The notes beneath the pieces were generated by a model. The model saw nothing but the letters and a program-made list of their open reading frames with translations, was not told where the DNA came from and did not search any database. A program made the translations under genes and the position numbers. 64,000 bases of DNA, taken from NCBI GenBank assembly GCA_039197765.1, contig JBCCTX010000002.1, positions 5,759 through 69,758 of the forward strand, written 5' to 3'. Shown here in pieces: positions 43,567-52,225 of this stretch. The DNA is from JBCCTX01 sp039197765. GTDB taxonomy: Bacteria; Bacteroidota; Bacteroidia; J057. Every line of letters starts with the position of its first letter. Within the stretch, counting starts at the first letter, position 1.

Positions 43567-43604
43567 AATGAGGCATTTCCCGTTGAGAAAATGCCTCATT
43601 TTTT
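43567..43604. terminator. Strong bidirectional rho-independent terminator
   Basis: AATGAGGCATTT (43567-43578) and AAATGCCTCATT (43589-43600) form a perfect 12-bp stem, with A5 before and T6 after. It serves the T9SS protein gene on the plus strand and the beta-barrel gene on the minus strand. Confidence 0.9.
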
Positions 43605-43632
43605 ATTTAAGCTAAGCTTTAGGGAAATCAGC

Positions 43633-44529
43633 TTACTCCTGGTTCAATAGGTAAAATACCCCTAGGTTAATACTAGGAGCTGCAAGGATGTTTTTAGCAA
43701 AAAGAACGCCTCCAATAGAACCTGAAACGCCCCAATTCTGAGGGCTGATGTAGTTCACCTCTGGGATAATGGCAAAGTAGGTCAGACGGTTGCCAAATAT
43801 GGAGGAACTACCGGTAATTCCTTCAATCGCATCTGCTTCAAAGGGTTGCACCTGGGTCCACTTCAATGCCAATGCCCAATTGGCATTTGGCGTCCAGCCC
43901 AGTTCTCCTCCCCAAACAAAAGCATCGTCATAATCCACACTTACTAAGCCGCTACTATATGCTAGGTCCGCTGTACCCCTCCACTGGTATCCTACAGACA
44001 AGTTGGCGTAAAAAGGCTGAGGATAGAAAGAATGCGAGGCATGAAGCATTCCAATAGCCCCCCAAGCACCATCGCCAGATTGCAACAGTTCAGTATCGCC
44101 TCCCACACTTTCCCCAGAGGGTAACTTTACCTGGCCAGAGGCTGCCAGTACGATGGGACCACTCTGGAGGAATCCGTATTTTAATCCCAACTGGATTTCC
44201 CCCAATCCGTTGAATTCATCTCCCGGAATAATGGCTCCATCTATACGGCTTTCTAGTTCGTTTATCGTGCTTCGAACGAACAACTGCGCATTTACCAACG
44301 CTGTAAATCGATCATTCAATCCATATTCTCCATAGAGGACCGAACTATATACGGAGGTGGTCGTGATATCGATCAGGTCTCCATTAGGGTTAAAAAATTG
44401 ACCTGCACGGATTACACTCTGGTTGAGCTTGAAATAACCCGCGTTACTCTTTTGGGTCCAACCGCTCTGAGCCAAGGCAAGGGGTAAAAGGGTGCTGAGA
44501 AATACAGCAAAAAACAGTATACGTTTCAT
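43633..44529 (-). CDS. Outer-membrane beta-barrel / transporter-like protein, hypothetical
   Basis: A 298-residue protein with a signal peptide (MKRILFFAVFLSTLLPLALAQS) and repeated amphipathic strands (YFKLNQSVIRAG, FTALVNAQLFVR, IQLGLKYGFLQ, VLAASGQVKLPSG, WALALKWTQVQP) ending in a hydrophobic strand (SINLGVFYLL). This is the pattern of the phenol-degradation MetA / PF13557-like outer-membrane barrels. It starts 18 nt after the DM13 lipoprotein gene on the same strand, so they probably work together, but the role is unknown. Confidence 0.72.
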   Translation of the reverse strand: MKRILFFAVFLSTLLPLALAQSGWTQKSNAGYFKLNQSVIRAGQFFNPNGDLIDITTTSVYSSVLYGEYGLNDRFTALVNAQLFVRSTINELESRIDGAIIPGDEFNGLGEIQLGLKYGFLQSGPIVLAASGQVKLPSGESVGGDTELLQSGDGAWGAIGMLHASHSFYPQPFYANLSVGYQWRGTADLAYSSGLVSVDYDDAFVWGGELGWTPNANWALALKWTQVQPFEADAIEGITGSSSIFGNRLTYFAIIPEVNYISPQNWGVSGSIGGVLFAKNILAAPSINLGVFYLLNQE

Positions 44530-44547
44530 TTGTGGGATGTCAGAAGG

Positions 44548-45471
44548 TTATTGAAATTCAGCCGTGCCAAACGGTACGCGAAAAGGCTGGCAGTATACCA
44601 GGACATGGTCAAAGTCGTCAGGGTTTACGTTGGCGGGGATCTCATACGTTTGTGTACCTGATTGCGCCTTGAGCTCACCCAAACTGACTCCTCCTGTAAC
44701 ATTAGTAGCATTGGGACTAATATAGACATAGAGTCCTGGACCATTTTGGGCGCGAAAATCGGAATCAAATACGAGCATTGCCTGCCCAGTAGCGCCCTCA
44801 ATGATGGCCGTCCCTTCTACATTGTATCCATTCAGCCCTCGGAAAGTTCCACTTCGAGAGAGCGAATCACTACCAACCATGAAAGGGGTGGGTAGACTGC
44901 TAATACCCTCAGAGGAGGCCGTTACCTGGGTAATACCATTGGCCAAGGCGATTACTTGGCCCTTTTCATCCACAGAACAGATGTCTGGTTGAGTACTTTC
45001 CCAGGTAAGTACTTTACCCATCACTACATCCCCATCGGCATTGCGCAATTCTACCTCAAGTTGTAGGGTATCTCCTACAATAAGGTTCATCTCGCTCGTT
45101 GTAATGGTGATGGAAGCAAGGGCTTCAGGGTCAGAAGAAACTGTTACCAGAAGAGAATCTTCCAGCGTCTGGCTTGCCACGTCAATCCATACCTGCCCAG
45201 CAGAAACAGCCATCAGTAGTCCATTAGGATCTACCGTGGCAACAGTGGGGTTGCGACTGTTCCAACTTACCGTAACATCCAGCGGATTGTCATCCGAAGC
45301 GATCACCTGGGCACTGAGTTGCTGGCTTTCCCCTTCAATGAGGCTGAGCGAAGCATCACTGAGTTCCAGGCGCGAAGGCACAGGCCCAAGCGGTTCATCG
45401 ACGAAATCGGTACCAATGCAGCTGGCTAGGGCAAGGAGGATCAGAGAAAGAAAATATGAGGGTCGTTGCAT
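44548..45471 (-). CDS. Lipoprotein with Big_2-type Ig-like repeats and C-terminal DM13 domain
   Basis: A 307-residue protein. ATG 45471 is chosen over an upstream GTG because it gives a clean lipoprotein signal (LALASC, Cys18). Two bacterial Ig-like (Big_2) repeats follow, about 28-108 (LSLIEGESQQLSA..., VATVDPNGLLMAV) and 112-195 (LIVGDTLQLEVEL, ICSVDEKGQVIAL). The C-terminal hundred residues match DM13, ending with VLVYCQPFRVPFG that holds the conserved Cys. DM13 is proposed to be an electron-transfer or redox domain. It is co-oriented with the downstream beta-barrel gene (18 nt gap). Confidence 0.82.
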   Translation of the reverse strand: MQRPSYFLSLILLALASCIGTDFVDEPLGPVPSRLELSDASLSLIEGESQQLSAQVIASDDNPLDVTVSWNSRNPTVATVDPNGLLMAVSAGQVWIDVASQTLEDSLLVTVSSDPEALASITITTSEMNLIVGDTLQLEVELRNADGDVVMGKVLTWESTQPDICSVDEKGQVIALANGITQVTASSEGISSLPTPFMVGSDSLSRSGTFRGLNGYNVEGTAIIEGATGQAMLVFDSDFRAQNGPGLYVYISPNATNVTGGVSLGELKAQSGTQTYEIPANVNPDDFDHVLVYCQPFRVPFGTAEFQ

Positions 45472-45633
45472 AGGAATAAACACTAAGTCTACTTTCGAAG
45501 ATAAAAGTAGGACGACCCTTTCTTTTGATTGGTCTGCCGAGGGACAATTTTAGGCGTATTTCAGGGTAAAAAAAATGGGAGGAAATTGTCTGTTAATGTA
45601 ACAGCAAGTTATTAATACGTTTTTTTTCTCCTA

Positions 45634-46413
45634 CTACACCACCTCTTGCAAAGGACTCTTCGCAAAGATCGCTAATGGCAAAAGCGACCAAACTCCTAAC
45701 GCAATGAAATAGACAAACTCTGGAATAATGTGAAACCAATTTGCCATCAATAAGCCTCCTACCATGATAACATGTGCTAGAACTGCCCAAATAATCCCTC
45801 CAATTAGTTGCTTCTTACTCTTTGTGAACCTGGTGGTCAAATACTTCACAAACCAAAGGTAAATGGGAACAAAAATGACCACCGATGTCAGTAATCCCGG
45901 ATTGTATTGGAACTGTGCTATAGCTGCTAGGATATGTACCAAGGCATTCACAAATATGATACTTGCCATGGAAATTAAAGGAAACAGGTGCCGTGGACTA
46001 CGATAAATTGCCAAAGCTCCTACTAGCCATACCAGAGCAGTGTTAATAACAAATATGGCAGCTTCTGTAAGCGGCTTTACCTCTGAATCCGGTTCGCCTA
46101 AATTTCCCAAAATAAAGTTGTTATTGAAGGTATAAAAGGCATAGGTATTACCCAATACGTCCACCCAGTGTTCTTCAAATTGATGTAGGATGTAGGCAAT
46201 GAGCATGAGAATACCGATGAACCTGAAATCTTGGAATACCCCCCCTTCATCCCCCTGATGCCTAAGCGAAAAAGCCCCTAGTAATAGGAAAGGGACCCCA
46301 TAAGTTCCTATTTTCATCCAGTGTTCTAGCAAAAAATCATACTGACCCAGTGGTAGCCATAGCATGGCGAATAGCAACATTATACTTAACCCTAAGGCCC
46401 TTGAGTTTGTCAT
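45634..46413 (-). CDS. HXXEE domain integral membrane protein
   Basis: A 259-residue polytopic membrane protein with about seven hydrophobic segments. ATG 46413 is taken as start; the longer TTG-initiated form is unlikely. The motif HQFEEH in the third segment (AYILHQFEEHWVDVLGN) is the HXXEE signature, a metal-ligand-like set in a membrane family of unknown function, and VNALVHILAA carries another conserved His. It lies 63 nt downstream of a Crp-like regulator gene on the same strand, which may control it. Confidence 0.75.
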   Translation of the reverse strand: MTNSRALGLSIMLLFAMLWLPLGQYDFLLEHWMKIGTYGVPFLLLGAFSLRHQGDEGGVFQDFRFIGILMLIAYILHQFEEHWVDVLGNTYAFYTFNNNFILGNLGEPDSEVKPLTEAAIFVINTALVWLVGALAIYRSPRHLFPLISMASIIFVNALVHILAAIAQFQYNPGLLTSVVIFVPIYLWFVKYLTTRFTKSKKQLIGGIIWAVLAHVIMVGGLLMANWFHIIPEFVYFIALGVWSLLPLAIFAKSPLQEVV

Positions 46414-46476
46414 TTCTTGAACTTTTTGTCTCAAACTCAAATAGCAGAATTTACCCTTCAAAAAAATTGATGAGGG

Positions 46477-47052
46477 TTAAGAGTTTCTCCTTTTCGAAAG
46501 AAATCGACTGTATCCCTCAGGCGTAAGTCCTAAAAATTTTGCTATATACTTAGCAGGCGTTTCTTTAATAACTTGAGGATAATTTCTTTCTAAAAATTGG
46601 TACCGCATCTTGGTATCTGTAAAGGTTTTGATGGTAGTAAAATGTTTATTTTCAATACTATGTTCAATGATTTTCTTCCTAATAAACAATCCAAAAGTAT
46701 TTGAATGAAGATAGGAGTCGATAAATACATCAAAGGGAATTAAAAAGTATACAATGTCGGTAATAGCAAGTAAATAATCTGAAGCAACACCCTTGTTCAA
46801 AGCACTCACTATGTTTGTACTAAAATTCCCCTTCTGGAAAAATCGAGTGACTACCTCCTTCTCTTCATAGGTATGTACAGAAGCCGTGATGCCTTCAATA
46901 AGGTAAATTACGTGATTGCAGGGCTCTTCCTGCCTAAAGATTATCTCTTTTCGCTTGGCCGTTTGCCTTGTAATGAGAGAAGAAAGATGCCTCCCTTCTT
47001 CCTCCGATATCGAAATGCTGTAGCTTTCTATCACTTCCTGAATTTCATTCAT
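46477..47052 (-). CDS. Crp/Fnr family transcriptional regulator
   Basis: A 191-residue protein; ATG 47052 is preferred over an upstream TTG. The cyclic-nucleotide-binding-like domain (about 15-120) has RKEIIFRQEEPCNHVIYLIEGI, and the short C-terminal region (AKYIAKFLGLTPEGYSRFLSKRR) is the recognition helix-turn-helix of the Bacteroidota Crp subgroup. The residues for cAMP binding are not clearly conserved. The HXXEE membrane protein gene follows closely and is a likely target. Confidence 0.87.
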   Translation of the reverse strand: MNEIQEVIESYSISISEEEGRHLSSLITRQTAKRKEIIFRQEEPCNHVIYLIEGITASVHTYEEKEVVTRFFQKGNFSTNIVSALNKGVASDYLLAITDIVYFLIPFDVFIDSYLHSNTFGLFIRKKIIEHSIENKHFTTIKTFTDTKMRYQFLERNYPQVIKETPAKYIAKFLGLTPEGYSRFLSKRRNS

Positions 47053-47424
47053 CCTCTTTTGAATTGACAACTATTTTACACAAATGAATAGTGAACTTGC
47101 AACAAAAAATTGGACATATTTTCCAATTGGACTTCATCCGCGGCTCCACTTGAGGCAATTTGTACAGGTAGGTTCCCTGAAGGGCTAAGTTCTCAGAAAA
47201 TCGTTTTTACCAGATTCTCAAAATCGAAATCCACTAATTGGGCCTTACTGGCAGTTCTAATACCTGGAATAACAGCAGGTTTATGAAGGGAGATAAAGGA
47301 TTTTTGTTCGACTCTGCCGTATATTTCCATCGCCTTTACTTCCTTCATTTTTTGACAACTCGTAATTCACATGATTTTTAATTTTTGCCTATCTTCAAAA
47401 AACTACTGCTAATTATTAGGGACT
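47053..47424. other. Gene-free stretch between divergent regulators, containing a 51-codon frame
   Basis: About 370 nt between the Crp-like and AraC genes. It holds one short minus-strand frame (47193-47348), annotated separately. No terminator or clear promoter motif was seen. Confidence 0.5.
47193..47348 (-). pseudogene. Short open frame, possible small gene or gene remnant
   Basis: A 51-codon frame with ATG at 47348 and TGA at 47193. The translation begins MKEVKAMEIYGRVEQKSF and continues with a mixed, protein-like composition (PAVIPGIRTASKAQLVDFDF). It is not repetitive or strongly biased, which suggests coding origin, but it matches no family I know and may be the remains of a longer gene. 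Confidence 0.3.
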
Positions 47425-48300
47425 ATGGAACTCCATCTTCTTAATAGATCATGTAATGATGATCGCTCAATTAGGGTCTCGCATGAGTGCTCAAATAACT
47501 TTTTGCGTGTTTGGCACCACCATGAAGAACTGGAACTCGTACTGGTACAGCAGAGTACAGGCGTACGCTTTGTAGGGGATAGCATTGAAAAATTTAGGGC
47601 AGGGGAACTGGTCCTTCTGGGGAAAAACGTTCCCCATATGTGGCTAAACGATGATCTTTATTTCCAAGAAGGTTCGAGCCTATCTGTAGAGGCAGTAGCG
47701 GTTCATTTCAAGCAGGACTTTTTGGGTGCCGACTTTCTACAAGTTCCTGAAATGCAACTTATTGCTAAACTTCTCTCTCTGGCTACCCGAGGGATAAAGT
47801 TCTCAAACCCTAGCCAGCAACTCCTCCACATACTAAACCAACTTCCCAACTTAGATAATACCTCCCAGGTCATCGAAATGATAGACATTTTGCGTCAATT
47901 GTCCCTGCATCAAGATATACAGTTTTTGTCCAGTAGCGGATTCATAAATACCTATCAAAAGACAGAGAACCGGAGATTAGATCGGATGTACAAATTTATT
48001 TTTCAGCACTTTAATACGCCTATTGGTGCTAGCGAAATAGCTGAACACATTGGAATGAACAAGGCTGCATTTAGCCGTTTCTTTAAAAAGCTCCACCGAA
48101 AACCTTTTACCAAATACCTAAATGAAATCAGGGTTGGATATGCCTGTAAACTACTCCTGGAAGAGCAGGAAAGCATCACCTCTATTGCGTACTTAAGTGG
48201 GTTCAACAACATTTCCAATTTCAATCGGCAGTTTAAGTTAATTAAGGGTATGTCTCCCTCTTCATATCTTGAATCTCATAAGCAGGCAATCCGAGCCTAG
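47425..48300 (+). CDS. AraC family transcriptional regulator (probable regulator of the fucose operon)
   Basis: A 291-residue regulator: N-terminal cupin-type sensing domain (VWHHHEELELVLVQQSTG, GDSIEKFRAGELVLLGKNVPHMW) and C-terminal AraC helix-turn-helix pair (IGASEIAEHIGMNKAAFSRFFKK, ITSIAYLSGFNNISNFNRQFK). It ends 87 nt before the L-fuconate dehydratase gene on the same strand, with a promoter-like TACTTTTG between, so it probably senses the sugar or an intermediate and controls the operon. Confidence 0.9.
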   Translation: MELHLLNRSCNDDRSIRVSHECSNNFLRVWHHHEELELVLVQQSTGVRFVGDSIEKFRAGELVLLGKNVPHMWLNDDLYFQEGSSLSVEAVAVHFKQDFLGADFLQVPEMQLIAKLLSLATRGIKFSNPSQQLLHILNQLPNLDNTSQVIEMIDILRQLSLHQDIQFLSSSGFINTYQKTENRRLDRMYKFIFQHFNTPIGASEIAEHIGMNKAAFSRFFKKLHRKPFTKYLNEIRVGYACKLLLEEQESITSIAYLSGFNNISNFNRQFKLIKGMSPSSYLESHKQAIRA

Positions 48301-48357
48301 GCAAAAAAAGTATCAATTAAGGTATCCTGATGGGTGGTTTCAGGGCAGGTGATACAC

Positions 48358-48365
48358 TACTTTTG
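48358..48365 (+). promoter_or_regulatory. Putative -7 promoter element of the fucose operon
   Basis: TACTTTTG matches TAnnTTTG; TTTC at 48338-48341 is a three-of-four match to the -33 TTTG at the expected spacing. It ends 22 nt before the fucD ATG. Confidence 0.5.
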
Positions 48366-48387
48366 TAGAAAGTAGATATAAAATCAC

Positions 48388-49728
48388 ATGCCCAAACCTA
48401 CGATCATCACGAACGTTTTGGTCCGAGATGTAAGATTTCCAACCAGCAAATCGCTCGACGGTTCGGATGCTATGAATCCTGACCCGGATTACTCCGCAGC
48501 TTATGTCATTCTCAAGACGGATCATCCTGATGAACTTGAGGGACATGGATTGACCTTTACTATTGGCAGAGGCAACGAACTATGTACCTTGGCTATACAG
48601 GCACTTTCCTATTTGCTAGTGGGAAAGTCCTTGGAGGACTTTATTGGCGATATGCGAGGATTTTGGCAAATGATCACAGGAGATAGTCAGCTACGTTGGT
48701 TAGGACCTGAAAAAGGGGTCATTCATTTGGCCACAGGGGCTGTCGTAAACGCCGTTTGGGATTTATACGCCAAGATAGAGAGAAAACCACTCTGGCGCCT
48801 CCTAGCCGAAATGACTCCGGAGGAGTTGGTTTCATGTGTGGATTTTACTTATATCACGGACGTCATTACCCCAACAGAGGCTATTCAGATGTTGAGGGAG
48901 AAGGAAGCCGCTAAGCACGAACGCATTGACCATTTACTGGCCCACGGATACCCTGCCTATACCACTTCGGCAGGCTGGTTAGGATATAGTGATGAAAAGA
49001 TGCGGCGCTTATGTCAAGAGGCAAAGGCCCAAGGGTTCAAGCATCTCAAGATGAAAGTAGGAGCCGATTTGACCGACGATATGCGCAGAGCCGCTATTAT
49101 TAGGAAAGAAATCGGAGAGGAACTAGCCTTGATGATGGACGCCAACCAAAAGTGGGATGTCGACGAGGCCATTGAAAATATGGCGTTTTTGAAGCAATTT
49201 CAGCCCTGGTGGATAGAAGAGCCAACGAGCCCCGACGACGTGTTGGGCCATGCCAAAATAGCTCGGGCCGTGGCACCTATCAAGGTCGCGACGGGAGAGC
49301 ATTGCCAAAATCGAGTCCTATTCAAGCAATTCATGCAAGCAGAAGCCCTAGGCATTTGCCAAATTGATAGCTGTCGGGTAGGGGGTGTCAATGAAATTTT
49401 AGCGATCTTACTTATGGCAGCTAAGTTCGATATTCCCGTTTGTCCCCATGCAGGGGGAGTAGGCTTATGCGAATATGTACAACACCTCTCGATGATAGAC
49501 TATATCGCGATTAGTGGTTCACTTGAAGGGAGAATCATTGAGTATGTCGACCATCTCCATGAACACTTTTATGAGCCAGTCCTGATCAAGGATGGAGCAT
49601 ATATGCCCCCCAAACAGCCAGGATATAGTATCACTATGAAAACTGCCTCTCTAGATACCTACACATATCCTGATGGGGCATATTGGCAGAATCATAAACC
49701 AATCAACCAAGTATATCATGACGTTTAG
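48388..49728 (+). CDS. fucD: L-fuconate dehydratase
   Basis: A 446-residue enolase-superfamily enzyme. Active-site residues line up with those of the Xanthomonas FucD: the KxK pair Lys221/Lys223 (KMKVG), metal ligands Asp251 (MMDAN), Glu277 (WWIEEP) and Glu304 (ATGEHCQ), and the catalytic His354 (CPHAGGVGL). It removes water from L-fuconate to give 2-keto-3-deoxy-L-fuconate. First gene of an operon with the dehydrogenase and hydrolase that complete the route; the following SDR gene starts 11 nt before its stop codon. Confidence 0.93.
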   Translation: MPKPTIITNVLVRDVRFPTSKSLDGSDAMNPDPDYSAAYVILKTDHPDELEGHGLTFTIGRGNELCTLAIQALSYLLVGKSLEDFIGDMRGFWQMITGDSQLRWLGPEKGVIHLATGAVVNAVWDLYAKIERKPLWRLLAEMTPEELVSCVDFTYITDVITPTEAIQMLREKEAAKHERIDHLLAHGYPAYTTSAGWLGYSDEKMRRLCQEAKAQGFKHLKMKVGADLTDDMRRAAIIRKEIGEELALMMDANQKWDVDEAIENMAFLKQFQPWWIEEPTSPDDVLGHAKIARAVAPIKVATGEHCQNRVLFKQFMQAEALGICQIDSCRVGGVNEILAILLMAAKFDIPVCPHAGGVGLCEYVQHLSMIDYIAISGSLEGRIIEYVDHLHEHFYEPVLIKDGAYMPPKQPGYSITMKTASLDTYTYPDGAYWQNHKPINQVYHDV

Positions 49729-50491
49729 TCTAACTGGAAAGGTCGCCTTCATCACGGGAGGGGGGAGTGGGATCGGCAAGGCTATCTGCAAAATCTTCGC
49801 AGAAAAAGGAGCTAAAGTGTATGTCTTTGACCTGAATCTTGAAGCCGCTCAGGGCACTGTAAAGGAAATTCTCCATAATAGCGGAAGCGCTGAAGCCGTA
49901 TCGGGTGATGTAGCTGATTTACAGGAAGTACAACAGGTGGTACAACCTATCATTGAGGAAAGGGGTATAGATATTTTAGTCAACAATGCCGGAATTGCTC
50001 ATGTTGGCAACTTAGAACAGACAACAACGGCAGATATGGACCGCTTATACCAGGTAAACGTCAAGGGGGTATATAATTGCATGTATGCTACCATTCCATA
50101 TATGAAGCAAAAAGGAGGCGTCATTTTGAACCTAGCTTCAATTGCGTCCTGGGTAGGCTTGGCAGACCGTTTCGCCTATTCTATGAGCAAGGGAGCTGTA
50201 TTGACTATGACCTACTCAGTGGCCAAAGATTATCTCAAATATGGGATTAGGTGCAATAGCATTTCTCCAGCTCGCATTCATACCCAGTTTGTGGATGCAT
50301 TTATTACAGAAAATTATCCAGGTGAAGAGGAAAAAATGTTTCAAAAACTTTCCCAATCACAACCTATTGGCCGAATGGGCACCCCTCAGGAGGTCGGAAA
50401 CCTCGCCTTGTATTTGTGTTCAGATCAAGCTGCCTTTATCACGGGAAATGATTTTCCTATTGATGGGGGGTTCCTCAAGTTAAATAGTTAA
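49718..50491 (+). CDS. SDR oxidoreductase, probable 2-keto-3-deoxy-L-fuconate dehydrogenase
   Basis: A 257-residue short-chain dehydrogenase. ATG 49718 is chosen (MTFSLTGKVAFITGG); the longer frame begins well inside fucD. Motifs: TGGGSGIG (13-20), NNAG (89-92), Ser141 and Tyr154/Lys158 (YSMSK). It overlaps fucD by 11 nt and is followed 16 nt later by a FAH-family hydrolase. In the Xanthomonas pathway an SDR at this position oxidises 2-keto-3-deoxy-L-fuconate to the 2,4-diketo acid; I infer the same here. L-fucose dehydrogenase is the alternative. Confidence 0.87.
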   Translation: MTFSLTGKVAFITGGGSGIGKAICKIFAEKGAKVYVFDLNLEAAQGTVKEILHNSGSAEAVSGDVADLQEVQQVVQPIIEERGIDILVNNAGIAHVGNLEQTTTADMDRLYQVNVKGVYNCMYATIPYMKQKGGVILNLASIASWVGLADRFAYSMSKGAVLTMTYSVAKDYLKYGIRCNSISPARIHTQFVDAFITENYPGEEEKMFQKLSQSQPIGRMGTPQEVGNLALYLCSDQAAFITGNDFPIDGGFLKLNS

Positions 50492-50507
50492 CGGAATATA
50501 GTCTAAG

Positions 50508-51362
50508 ATGAAATTAATTCGACATGGGTTAGCTGGGAAAGAAAAACCTGGCATCGTATTAGAAAACGGAGATCGCTATGATGTTTCTACTTTTGGGGAA
50601 GACTTTGATGGCTCATTTTTGGGGTCTAATGGGATCAATCGCCTCACAGGTTGGCTCAGCAAAGCAGGAGATCTGCCCAAAGTAAGCAGCGAGATCCGGC
50701 TAGGGCCTCCCCTTAAAGCCCCCTCAAAAATTGTGTGTATTGGCCTAAATTATGCAAAGCATGCGGCGGAGAGTGGGATGGCAACACCTACCGAACCCGT
50801 GGTATTCTTTAAGGCTACTTCTGCCATTGTAGGCCCAAATGATGACCTGGTCATTCCCAAAGGAAGCAAAAAAACAGACTGGGAAGTTGAGCTAGGGGTT
50901 ATCATAGGTAAAAAAGCTCAATACGTATCAGCTGCTAATGCCATGGATTACGTGGCAGGTTATGTGCTTCACAATGACTACAGTGAACGGGAATATCAGT
51001 TGGAAAAAGGTGGTCAGTGGGTAAAAGGCAAAAGCTGTGATACTTTCGCGCCATTGGGACCCTATTTAGTCTCAGCAGATGAAATTGCCGATCCCCATAA
51101 CCTAGAACTCTGGTTGACAGTCAATGGTACCCGAATGCAGCATAGTTATACCTCTGACCTGATTTTTAACATTCCCCAATTGATCTCTTATCTGAGTCAG
51201 TATATGTCACTGCTACCTGGAGATATGATTTCGACGGGTACTCCTTCGGGGGTAGGGCTTGGACAAGATCCTCCCAGGTATCTCAAACCAGGAGATGTAG
51301 TAGAACTGGGCATTGAGGGATTGGGGAATTCTCGGCAGGTCGCCAAAGCATATGCCTCGTAA
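50508..51362 (+). CDS. Fumarylacetoacetate hydrolase family protein, probable 2,4-diketo-3-deoxy-L-fuconate hydrolase
   Basis: A 284-residue FAH-fold enzyme. Metal-binding residues are Glu127 and Glu129 (DWEVELG) and Asp157 (HNDYSERE); KIVCIGLNYAKHA and STGTPSGVG are family signatures. In the fucose oxidative route an enzyme of this family splits the 2,4-diketo acid to pyruvate and L-lactate. Position between the SDR and the second SDR, and the L-lactate-type dehydrogenase further down, fit this. Acylpyruvase or 2-keto acid hydratase are alternatives. Confidence 0.87.
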   Translation: MKLIRHGLAGKEKPGIVLENGDRYDVSTFGEDFDGSFLGSNGINRLTGWLSKAGDLPKVSSEIRLGPPLKAPSKIVCIGLNYAKHAAESGMATPTEPVVFFKATSAIVGPNDDLVIPKGSKKTDWEVELGVIIGKKAQYVSAANAMDYVAGYVLHNDYSEREYQLEKGGQWVKGKSCDTFAPLGPYLVSADEIADPHNLELWLTVNGTRMQHSYTSDLIFNIPQLISYLSQYMSLLPGDMISTGTPSGVGLGQDPPRYLKPGDVVELGIEGLGNSRQVAKAYAS

Positions 51363-51436
51363 TAGCTATGGGAAAATAAATCTAGCACGTAGTTATTAGC
51401 AGCCAAGGAGGCTGATTTTACAACAGCATTTCAAAC

Positions 51437-52219
51437 ATGGACTTACACCTAAAGGATAAAGTGATCATCGTCAGCGGAGGATCTTCTGGCATAGGAAACG
51501 GCATTTCTCATGCGTTAGCTAGAGAAGGAGCCATTCCCTTTATTGTAGGGCGAAATGCATCCACGATTGCGACGAAGATATCATCCATCGAAGCAGAAGG
51601 GGGAAAAGCTGGATTCGGGATCGCCGAACTGACAGATCCAGCGCAGTGTAAACAAGCTGTCGAGACCTGTATAGAGCAGCTAGGTCGCATTGATGGCTTG
51701 GTCAACAATGCGGGTGTGAACGATTCCATTAGTCTGGAACATGGCAGTTATGAGTCGTTTACCAGGTCTATTCACCGCAACCTGACCCATTATTACCTGA
51801 TGGCCCATCATTCCCTTCCAGAACTCAAGAAAAGTAAGGGAGCAATTGTCAATATTGGGTCAAAAACCTCAGTTACAGGTCAGGGAGGTAGCTCAGGATA
51901 TGCTGCATCCAATGGGGGGCGAAATTCTCTTACCCGCGAATGGGCAGTTGAACTACTACCCTATTCCATTCGGGTAAATGCTGTTATCGTGGCCGAGTGC
52001 TTTACCCCTATGTATGAAAAATGGATAAATTCATTTCCAAATTCAGCTGAGAAACTGGCCGAGATTACCCAGAATATTCCTCTGGAAAAAAGGATGACTA
52101 CCACCGAAGAGATAGCTAATACGGTACTTTTCCTCTTGTCAGATGCTTCAAGCCATACAACAGGGCAATTATTATTTGTAGATGGAGGGTATGCCCATCT
52201 GGATCGTGCACTAAAATAA
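51437..52219 (+). CDS. SDR family protein, candidate L-fucose dehydrogenase, catalytic Lys replaced by Asn
   Basis: A 260-residue SDR with VSGGSSGIG (12-20), VNNAGV (89-94), Ser142 and Tyr155. The residue that should be the catalytic lysine is Asn159: the motif reads YAASNGG and the codon is AAT. The rest (LTREWAVELL, RVNAVIVAE, LLFVDGG) is a normal SDR. It lies 6 nt before fucP, so oxidation of imported L-fucose is the natural guess. The Asn may reflect an unusual mechanism, a role in a different step, or loss of activity. Confidence 0.8.
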   Translation: MDLHLKDKVIIVSGGSSGIGNGISHALAREGAIPFIVGRNASTIATKISSIEAEGGKAGFGIAELTDPAQCKQAVETCIEQLGRIDGLVNNAGVNDSISLEHGSYESFTRSIHRNLTHYYLMAHHSLPELKKSKGAIVNIGSKTSVTGQGGSSGYAASNGGRNSLTREWAVELLPYSIRVNAVIVAECFTPMYEKWINSFPNSAEKLAEITQNIPLEKRMTTTEEIANTVLFLLSDASSHTTGQLLFVDGGYAHLDRALK

Positions 52220-52225
52220 ACTACT

